This document shows positions 23,565 through 30,870 of a stretch of 30,870 nt of DNA, one piece after another. Under the pieces are notes generated by a model. It searched no databases. It was not told where the DNA came from and saw only the letters and a list, made by a program, of their open reading frames with translations. Numbering within the stretch: the first letter of the stretch is position 1; each line of letters begins with the position of its first letter. The position numbers were made by a program, and so were the translations under genes. Origin of the DNA: Podaxis mareebaensis (Eukaryota; Basidiomycota; Agaricomycetes; Agaricales; Agaricaceae); contig JAEUWP010000037.1 in NCBI GenBank assembly GCA_018524725.1, positions 1-30,870 of the forward strand, given 5' to 3'.

Positions 23565-23825
23565 TGGGTTTACTTAGAGCATATGACCTTACATTCACAC
23601 CAAAGTACTGCAAGCCTGATATATTGGGTGTACTTATTGGTATGGTATAAGGTCAGCTGTCCTAATGACAGCTGATGACGAGATTTATAAGGAATGTATT
23701 TTGATGGATTGAGTAATCCATCAAGGTTGAAGACAAACAGGACTTTAAATAATTAATTATTAGAGAGTGACTCAAGATAACAATGGAACAAGAATTAATA
23801 TGACTGTAAGGGCCTAGCCCTTACA
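23565..23825 (-). repeat. LTR (3') of accessory-ORF Gypsy element
   Basis: On the minus strand it starts TGTAAGGGC at 23825 after a G-run (ATGGGGGGTG) that would serve as polypurine tract. Its first 21 bases (23805-23825) form a near-perfect hairpin, and another hairpin (GTAAACCC..GGGTTTAC, 23554-23572) sits at the other end. It aligns with 5193-5455 on the plus strand. The 3' edge is approximate. Confidence 0.55.
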
Positions 23826-23958
23826 CACCCCCCATTGAGACCATAGAATACAGTCAAGTAAATTGAAACACAAGTGGCATGGCTACTTGTGGTAGTGAGC
23901 AATAGATGGGGCACATATAGTGCCCAGCCAGCAGGGTAGATTAGTACAAGGTGATGGT

Positions 23959-26900
23959 TCACCTTGATGAAGGTGTAAGCTGGGGTTGACTTGTTCATGA
24001 AGGTGATGAGCATGAGCATGAGCAGGAAGAGGCAATTGATGAAGACTCACCAACAACATCTTGGGATGAGGGGGTGGAGGTGTTGGCCTCAGCCAAGAAG
24101 GCAATGGGAGGCAGATCGGATGCAAAGGCAGAGGCATTGGCCTCGGTCATGGTTGTGTCTGATGACAGATGGTCAGTGGCAGTGGGAGCAGTTACAGAGG
24201 CATTGGCCTCTGTCATTTGGGTGTCCATGTCAAGCACTGCTCCCTTGGTGGTTGTAGGTGTTGACCCAGTGAGGGTCAGCATGAGGGGGTGGGCCAGCCA
24301 CAATTGGGAGGGGGGTGGCTCCAGCAGGCATTGAGGGTAATCACAATTCTGGAGGAGCTGGAAGAAGGGCAATGCTCCTGCTGGTAACCACCCTCAAGGA
24401 ACAAAGTGCTCCCCTTTGGCTTGTCATGCATTCTTGTACTCAAAGTACAAGAATTGGTTAATGTCATCAAGAGTGGGATGTCTCCAACCATCCCACTCAG
24501 GAATTGCCAGGGGCTCATGGTATCAGTCAAGGTACTCAACCCAGTGGTTGTCATGTTCGTTGTATAAGTTGTGGTGTAATTGGTCACCATGATAGGTGTG
24601 GTTTAACCACCACAACCCAAAAAGGTAAGAGTGGTCTACCCATGAAATGGGTATACTGTTGTGAATGAGAACATGAGCCACATCATTGAGGCTCAGGTTG
24701 TGGGACATGTATGAAGTCATTTCTAGGGGCCATATAGAATATATGGGCCCATTCTGAGGAGCAAAGGCATGTTCTGGAGGAACACGACTGTTGTACAATG
24801 CAATGAGTTTGCAGTAGAGGTGTGGGGTTGCTACCAGTACTGTGAATAGTCACATGAACCTTTGGGCTGTGCTTTTATTGTCAGGGCTTAAAGCATGGCC
24901 CAGGCCATATCTGAATATGCAATGGTGGTGCACAAGCTTCTGCTGTTTGAATGTGATGCCATTAAAGGCATTGTGTATGTCGGGGTTTCCATGTATTAGA
25001 AGATATTGACCTAAAAGGTCAATATCAAACAGTTGCAGTCCAGAGGGCATCAGTAATCCTTTGCCCTTGTTTCACTTGAGGATATTGCATGCACCATGGC
25101 CTTGTATGGCACACGCAATAGGTTCCAACCTGGTGATGTATTCCTCCTGCATCCCAGGTGCTAAAAACTTGGGGTTGTAACCCTCAAGGTTCAGTATGAA
25201 TTCCATAGCATCATCATGATGCTCTGGAAGAGTCAAGGAGGTGATGTGATACAGTTCTCGAAGCAAGAAATATGCCTCAAACCTGCTGTGGATGTTGATG
25301 TGGCAGTTGTTCATGAACTGCCATAACCAAATTACTTGTCTTGGGGTTGTAGGTAGACCCCAGCCTGTGATATGGTGGACAGTGCCCTTTTTGTTGCTGT
25401 GGATAAACTCCCTACCTTGGAGTTCACTGTTTGTGGCAATTTGGGCATTTGTACCAGTGAACACAGTGTTTATTCACTGGCAGTAGTAGACATTGTGCAA
25501 CAACATTCCATGCATGAAGTTGTCATGTTCTCGAATGCTGGGTTTGGTTCCCCAGAGTCCTCAGAAGTTGGGGACTCTACCTCCATGGCCAATGCAGTCT
25601 GATACATCAGTGCAGTTGTCATTATTTGATGATGACACCTTTGATTTGCTCTTGTTTTTCTTATGACAATTCTTTGTGGAATTGTCATCATCACTCAAGT
25701 ATTCCATGCCTGATAATCATTTGTCTGGGTCATCTGGGCTGTACCGGACAAACTCGTGATGTAGTTGGATTTCAGGCTCTGGGAGGAGAGTTCCTGGTGG
25801 GCATACCAGGATCAGTTGGCCAAAGGAGAGTCCTTCAAATAGGGACTCCAATGGGACAATGCCACTCAAGGTCTGTTTTACTGACCTTGATGGGGTTGTT
25901 TGAGGAGGTTCTGTCATGGGGACATTGATGTCCCCAGACAGCACCTCTTCAATATATGGTAAGGTGACATCAGCCAGTGGTGGTGGTGGCTGATGTGAAG
26001 ATGAGGTGGTCAGTGGAGGTGAAGGTTGATGATGTTGGTGAGGTAATGGTTTTACCTCATTACTGGTGCATGGTGTTGGTGTCATTGGGGTCTGTGGGGT
26101 GCTATGCACCCCCTATTGAGATGATGTTGTCGATTGAGACATTGTGCATTGTTTTGTGGGCCATTCTTCTTCATGGTCTGACTTTTCATTTAGTTGTCAT
26201 TGCAGGTTTGAGACCTGCCTCTGTAGTAAACTGTTTCATCCTTCAAGCATGACAAAATGATCTTGCAAGCTGTGGAGCTTTGTTAAAAGCTCCTCAATGA
26301 TTGCATTGCAGCCAGCATGCCTTGAGCTGGTGCTTAATTCAGATATCAGGTCTATAGGTAGACCTGCCTCATTGAGTTGATTCATCAGCTCTTGGACATA
26401 CTGGTTGTCCTCGAGCTCTACATCTACAGCTTGTTGCTTTCCTCAGGCTTTTGAGGAAAGGGTGGGCTGTGCTGGCTCAGTTGGTTTCTGTTTATCCTTG
26501 TCCTTAGAGGACAAGGATGCCAGGGAGTTTTTGGTCTTGCTTCTTCCTCGAGTCAAAGTGACTGAGGAAGATCGGAACAGAGGGACATTGTTCCTCTGTG
26601 CATCAGTTGTGGATGATGTTGATGGGGCCAGCATCATTGGTTGTGTTGTTGTAGCTGGCTGGTCTTGAGTTGGCAGATGTAGTGGTTGAGGGGCTGGCAC
26701 TGTCTGTTGGATTGGCACTAGTGATTGTTGAGTGAGTGGCACTGGGGTGGTTTGCTGGTATTGTTGGTACAGTGCCAGTGGTGGAGGATAGTGCCCATAT
26801 GGTTGTGGAAAACTGTACATGTGTGGAGGTGGAGGGGGGTAGAATGCAGGGTATGGGAAACCCTGCATGAACTGTGGGGGTGGCAGAGGCATTGCATGCA

Positions 26901-27147
26901 AATGTGATGGATCCATCATGCTTGGACCTTGTGGTAGTGTGCCCACAAGGTTGGTTAGTAATGCTTGGTGGGCAGTGAATTGTTGCCCATCATTCACTGG
27001 TGTTGGGGTTGGGTCAGATGATATGTCCATTGCCCTCCCTCCTTCGAGGCCCATTGGAGGGCCTCCATGTTGTGCAGGGTGATTCAAGTCACCCTGTGCT
27101 GATACATATTGTTGCTGTTGAGCATGCTGGGGTTGTTGTGCATCCAT
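23959..27147 (-). pseudogene. 1063-codon accessory ORF downstream of Gypsy pol
   Basis: A single reading frame from ATG 27147 to TGA 23959 with no frameshift but about 13 internal stops, all TGA except one TAG. Order: Gln/Pro/Tyr-rich N-terminus (MDAQQPQHAQQQQ, FYPPPPPHMYSFPQPYGHYP); a basic stretch (TLTRGRSKTK); a coiled-coil-like region (ELLTKLHSLQDHFVMLEG, LLQRQVSNLQ); a second Pro-rich part; an alpha-helical region with HHITGWGLPTTPRQVIWLW, HSRFEAYFLLRELYHIT, IPISWVDHSYLFGLWWLN and PEWDGWRHPTLDDINQFL; and an EANAS-repeat tail. The helical region resembles unnamed repeat-associated proteins of basidiomycetes as I remember them; I cannot assign a function. It lies between the chromodomain end and the LTR, so it belongs to the retroelement. 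No transmembrane segments, so not an env-like protein by appearance. Confidence 0.75.
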
Positions 27148-27273
27148 GGTGGTGGTGTTGAGGCAAGAGTGAATTAAAGTTATTTGTCCTGTCTCTGTGT
27201 TCCCAAACATTGGGAATGCAATCCTCAGGGTCGAGTGTCCAAATTTGGACACCATCAATTTTTCCACAGATAG

Positions 27274-27646
27274 TCATTGACTGATCCATGGTAGTTGTCA
27301 GATTGAGTTAGCACCTTTCAGCTCTAGATACTGATCTAGAGCTGCTAGGTCTTTACAATGGCGATACAGCTCCCATGTTGTATCACCTAGACTCCAGCAT
27401 ACCTGGAACTCCACCTTGCCATCATTTGTGAAATGATGACCAATGATTTCATTGATGAACCATTCATGTTCATTGTCTATGCCAAAGTTGTAGGGTTCTG
27501 GTTTATTTCAGCTAGGGAATAGTGTATTGTCTGATGCACTATAGGGCTGAAGCAATGATATGTGGAATGTCGGGTGTATTTGATGTTCCTGCAGGGCTGG
27601 TGGTAGCTCGAGACAGTAGTTAGATGTCTCAGGTTTGGCTTCCAGG
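27274..27646 (-). pseudogene. End of Gypsy pol: integrase C-terminus and chromodomain
   Basis: Minus-strand frame with LELPPALQEHQIHPTFHISL then LQPYS (integrase C-terminal GPY/F-like region) and, near 27320-27465, a chromodomain: EWFINEIIGHHF, VEFQVCWSLGDTTWELYRHC, AALDQYLELKG. This identifies a chromovirus-type Ty3/Gypsy element. Two in-frame TGA codons precede the terminal TGA at 27274. Its upstream part is cut at 27646 by LINE copy B. It is in the same frame as the accessory ORF. Confidence 0.8.
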
Positions 27647-28280
27647 TGTTACACTCCTCTTGTTTCCACTGTCATCCATGCCTCTTTCACATTCCCGCTC
27701 TCTCACTCATTGACCATCTTTCCGTCTTCCGACTCCAAGCACCCAGCCTGACCCATCCTCCATTGTAACTTCAGCCTCACCTCGGATTGTCTGAAGACAT
27801 GCTATGTTTAGCACTTGGGCTCAGTGATATGTTGTGTAATAATAGCCTGCCTTCTGTAGATCTCATCTTACCTCAGGCTCAGTTAACTATACTTAGAGCA
27901 CTGAAGTAACTATGAAGATTCTCCTTTAAGACATGTAGAATAGCAATTGCCTTCGTATTTAGATAGCTTGTAAAGTAAGTAGAACTTAGCTTTATGATTA
28001 TTTGTACATAGCACAAGAATAGTGAGGACTGTCTTCCACTTTATCTTCTTGCCATGTGAGAGCTCTACCTGCCTCGACAGGATAACTGGCATAACAGCTA
28101 AACCTACGGAGTAGCCTGCAACCTTACAAGTCGTATCTCTCCCTAGGCAGTCCCTGTGAGATTTCCAGCCAGCCTCTAGTTCTCTCCAGAGAACGGACAG
28201 GCGTTCTGCTTCAAGAACTTAATAGTGCTGGGTTGTCTTAGGACAGTATCTCTCTGCACTGAGATGACATGTAGAAACCA
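27647..28280 (+). mobile_element. LINE-derived repeat, copy B (interrupts pol relic)
   Basis: Plus-strand copy of the 2326-3500 repeat, starting at the same TGTTACACTCCTCTTG. Matches run through TACCTCAGGCTCAGT, CTTGCCATGTGAGAGCTCT and GGGTTGTCTTAGGACAGTAT, then fade near 28280 before the zf-RVT knuckle. It retains CG where copy A has TG or CA, so it is less mutated. The 3' part is missing or too diverged to see. Confidence 0.65.
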
Positions 28281-28349
28281 TCTCTACGTAACAGAATCAT
28301 AAAGCTATACTTCCACTCCTTACCTTCTCTTCTGTCCTTGTGGCTATGA

Positions 28350-28972
28350 GTTGACCAAAGTCTCCTGCAAGATAACTTCAGTAGAGCACCCTCCGACCTT
28401 TTGTCTGGACCGTCGTCCAACACGTCTCGTCTACCCCCACCTATTACTAGGCATACACCATCTAATCCGTACCCTCAACTCCCTCCTCCTTCCTACCGAC
28501 CCTTCTCTGACTCTCACTTCGCAGAACTCCAAAACCTTTTCCAGAGAGCCTGCTCTGAGAGTGACTTTCGAAATCAACTTGACAACTACACCTGCAGTAC
28601 AGAGAATATCATCCTTATTGATGGCAAATCCTACACAAAACGAGAGCTACTAGGAGTCTACTACACCCTCTGTTATTCATGAGAAGGCGAAGCAGAACTT
28701 CCCGAATCTCTGCTCAGTGTCTATCAAGACACTGATATCCTCCTTCATTACAAACTCCAACATAGTTGGCAGTTTGAGACCCTCCCTACTTTCGTTGAAC
28801 ATCTGACTCTCTTCGCACAGTTCGAAGAATGCTTTCAGCAGGCCAAGCAAGCCCAAAGTCTACATCTCCATTGGACAGGTTCTCCTCGAGAGATCAACCA
28901 GGCTGAAGCACTTCTCAGAGCTTTTGAATGCCATTTGAGCCATCGTCAGTGCACAACTACAATGGTACCCCC
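28350..28972 (+). pseudogene. Unrecognised ORF relic cut by an LTR
   Basis: A frame open from 28350 with one internal TGA (28680-28682, again possibly from CGA) runs to the LTR boundary. It includes a Pro/Ser-rich start (PPPITRHTPSNPYPQLPPPS) and a helical part (ELQNLFQRACSESDFRNQ, YTKRELLGVYYTLCYS, VEHLTLFAQFEECFQQA, EINQAEALLRAFECHL). No in-frame ATG is seen near the start, and I do not recognise the family. It may be a small transposon or host protein. Confidence 0.45.
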
Positions 28973-29663
28973 TGTCACAACTGCTCGCGCGCGTCCGCGC
29001 TTACTTTCCCATGCTTATCCGATGTCCGAAAATCCGATATCCGATGTTCCAATTTCGCACGACTCCGATCCGCTCGTTCCGTTGATGGATTTCCGTCCGC
29101 CCTGTTATCCGAACAGGCGGGTGCGTGCACTCGGTCGCTCACGACCACTGCAACAAGTGTTGTTCATTCGCTTTTCCTTTATTGTCTCGGATCCTTTACC
29201 CTTGCCTCAGTCCATTTGTTCCTTGCTTCCATTCTACATTTTATTACATTCCGAACAGCCTCCTTTCCATTCCGCCTCCATACCTGTACCTTCTGCCTGC
29301 TTCTAGTTTCTGCTTTACCTCCGAAATGTTTTACCCATTTGTACTCGCTTTTGTTCTCCGGTTATTTTCCTGTTCCCCATTTCCAGTTCTCGACGCATAT
29401 TTAAGCGTAGTAGTTTCCTGTATCCGTTTCCTCAGTCTGAATATCAACTTCGTTATCCTCCTCCTCCTCTGTTCTGCTCGTCAGTCCTCTGGGTCATCTT
29501 GCGACCACTCCCGCTGCTCGTCCGCACTCTGTCTCTCGTTCCCTCCACCTCCGGGTTCTGTCTCTGTCCAAATCGGACCAACGCGATACCGGAAGGGCAC
29601 AGCACATAAGCTGAGGCCGAGGTCCGCTCCCTGACGCCCTAGGCACCCGTCCGGAACGTAACA
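28973..29663 (+). repeat. 5' LTR of a young Ty3/Gypsy element
   Basis: Starts TGTCACAACTG and ends GGAACGTAACA (TG...CA ends, inverted TGT..ACA), about 691 bp, CpG-rich, 39 bp upstream of gag. Short GATATCCGATGTCCGA-like repeats lie near 29020-29050 and a TATA-like TATTTAAG at 29398-29405. The partner LTR is outside the window, so the boundaries are unverified. Confidence 0.6.
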
Positions 29664-29702
29664 GTATATTCAGACTCTGACTTCTGGTATTGCCATTTTT
29701 CT

Positions 29703-30870
29703 ATGACTACCGGAACTATTACTCGCGCCACTGCTCGTTCACAGAACATCACTATCCCCACTCATCCGCTTCCTTCGGGCACTCGTCGCCGCCCCTCTGC
29801 TGCCGCTTTTGGTTCCTCCACTCCCCGATTCCCTGCATCCCGTTCCAACTCTCGAACCCTTAGCGCTACAACCAAAGAGCCACTCATGGACCAAGAGCCC
29901 AACGACCGGGAACTCACTGAACGCCAGTCCGAGGATGTCACAGAGTCCCAACCAGACAATAGAGAATCCCGCGTCCCCGATGACACTCAAGACGAGCTTG
30001 AGTACTACGACCTGCCCGACGACCTGAATCCGGCCGACAATGCTGAAGGTCGGGATGATGGTCAGGGTGGTGGTGGTCCTCCAGGCGACGACCCTGGTGA
30101 TGGTGATGGTCCAAGCGACGACGATGGCGATAGTGAACCTGAAGCCCGTGGCACTGGGGAACCTCCCGAGGACGATGGTATGCGTTTTATGAGAGTCATG
30201 GAGAGACTCGCCCGTGGTATCGAATCCAGCGTAGGCAACCAATCCGTTCCTCCTCCTCCCGTCGCGCGTCCCGAGAAGATCCAGGCAAAGGAACCCGACA
30301 CCTTTGACGGATCTAAGCCACACAAGCTTCCGGATTTCCTTTTCCAGTGTCGCATCTATTTTAGGACAAACCCGCAACTTTTCCAAACGGAGACCGCAAA
30401 AGTTAATTTCACCATTTCTTATCTTTCCGGGTCGGCACACCAATGGTTCCAGACCATCCTGGACTCGGAACCAGATTGGGATCAGATCCCATGGTACACC
30501 GACTGGAAACTCCTCTCTGATGAACTCAATCTCTATTTCGGTGCTATTGACCCCATCACCGAAGCTGCCGAGGAACTCGAAAACCTCACCATGGCTAATG
30601 GGTCGCATATCTCCAAGTATAACGTCGAGTTCACCCGTCTCACTGGTCTCCTCAAGTGGCCTGACTCCGTCCTCTGCCATCACTACTACCGTGGTCTTCC
30701 GGACCGAATCCAAGATGCCCTTGTCTCACTTCCAAATGGCAAACCCACCTCCTATGCTGACATGCGTGCCACTGCGATGCGCATTGACAATCGCTACTGG
30801 GAACGCCAACGCGAGAAGAGCCGGGCTGGTAACCGGTCCGCATCACTCCACAACAAACAGGAGTCTCCAC
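29703..30870 (+). CDS. Ty3/Gypsy gag, intact, open to window edge
   Basis: Structural gag protein of an LTR retrotransposon. From ATG 29703 (MTTGTITRATARSQNITIP) the frame is open to the last base, 389 codons, with no stop. An acidic/Gly-rich segment (DDGQGGGGPPGDDPGDGDG) precedes the retrotransposon gag domain: EPDTFDGSKPHKLPDFLFQC, AKVNFTISYLSGSAHQWFQT, HISKYNVEFTRLTGLLKWPD, HYYRGLPDRIQDAL, YADMRATAMRIDNRYWERQ. The zinc knuckle and pol would lie beyond the window. Codon use is C-rich at third positions and CpG-rich, unlike the decayed elements nearby. An antisense 324-aa ORF across it is a shadow. Confidence 0.85.
   Translation, partial: MTTGTITRATARSQNITIPTHPLPSGTRRRPSAAAFGSSTPRFPASRSNSRTLSATTKEPLMDQEPNDRELTERQSEDVTESQPDNRESRVPDDTQDELEYYDLPDDLNPADNAEGRDDGQGGGGPPGDDPGDGDGPSDDDGDSEPEARGTGEPPEDDGMRFMRVMERLARGIESSVGNQSVPPPPVARPEKIQAKEPDTFDGSKPHKLPDFLFQCRIYFRTNPQLFQTETAKVNFTISYLSGSAHQWFQTILDSEPDWDQIPWYTDWKLLSDELNLYFGAIDPITEAAEELENLTMANGSHISKYNVEFTRLTGLLKWPDSVLCHHYYRGLPDRIQDALVSLPNGKPTSYADMRATAMRIDNRYWERQREKSRAGNRSASLHNKQESP

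Noticed and set aside
29739..30713. 324-aa minus-strand ORF
   Set aside because: Antisense to the gag frame, which has recognisable gag motifs; the antisense product has none.

Overview
The window looks like part of an Agaricomycete (mushroom-forming basidiomycete) genome. The evidence is eukaryotic genes with many 49-95 nt GT-AG introns, lineage-typical families (NACHT STAND ATPases, DUF6593, DUF6698-like relics, short-intron F-box genes) and basidiomycete-style Ty3/Gypsy chromoviruses. All gene models below were built by hand from splice sites, reading-frame continuity and family motifs; nothing was searched.

Layout. (1) 1-5730 is a transposon graveyard. It holds a decayed gag-pol (minus), a LINE-derived repeat (minus) with an inverted copy of its own 3' tail, an 858-bp foldback element, and the 3' end plus LTR of a Gypsy-type element (plus). 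From 1226 to 5519 I find no CG dinucleotide at all. (2) 5731-21470 is a CpG-rich gene island: a very large two-NACHT gene (minus), SEC72 (minus) divergent from DED1 (plus), a DUF6593 gene (plus), a METTL16-type U6 snRNA methyltransferase (minus, 12 exons, one of only 11 nt) divergent from an F-box gene (plus). (3) 21471-28349 is again decayed repeat: a DUF6698-like relic, an LTR, a 1063-codon accessory reading frame lying downstream of a Gypsy chromodomain, and a second LINE copy. (4) 28350-30870 holds an ORF relic cut by a CpG-rich Ty3/Gypsy LTR followed by an intact gag open to the window edge.

Genes working together. The housekeeping genes serve unrelated steps: translation initiation (DED1), post-translational translocation at the ER (SEC72), and U6 snRNA modification/splicing (METTL16). 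They sit as two divergent pairs with short shared promoters (211 and 144 bp). The double-NACHT gene is the accessory, probably immune-like or heterokaryon-recognition-like, member and sits at the edge of the repeat block.

Most notable points: the two NACHT modules join in frame through a 53-nt intron that removes the apparent stop between them; a Gypsy chromovirus carries a >1000-codon ORF after its chromodomain; retroelements have decayed almost purely by CGA-to-TGA type changes without frameshifts; and the island is flanked by mirror-image LINE/LTR arrangements.
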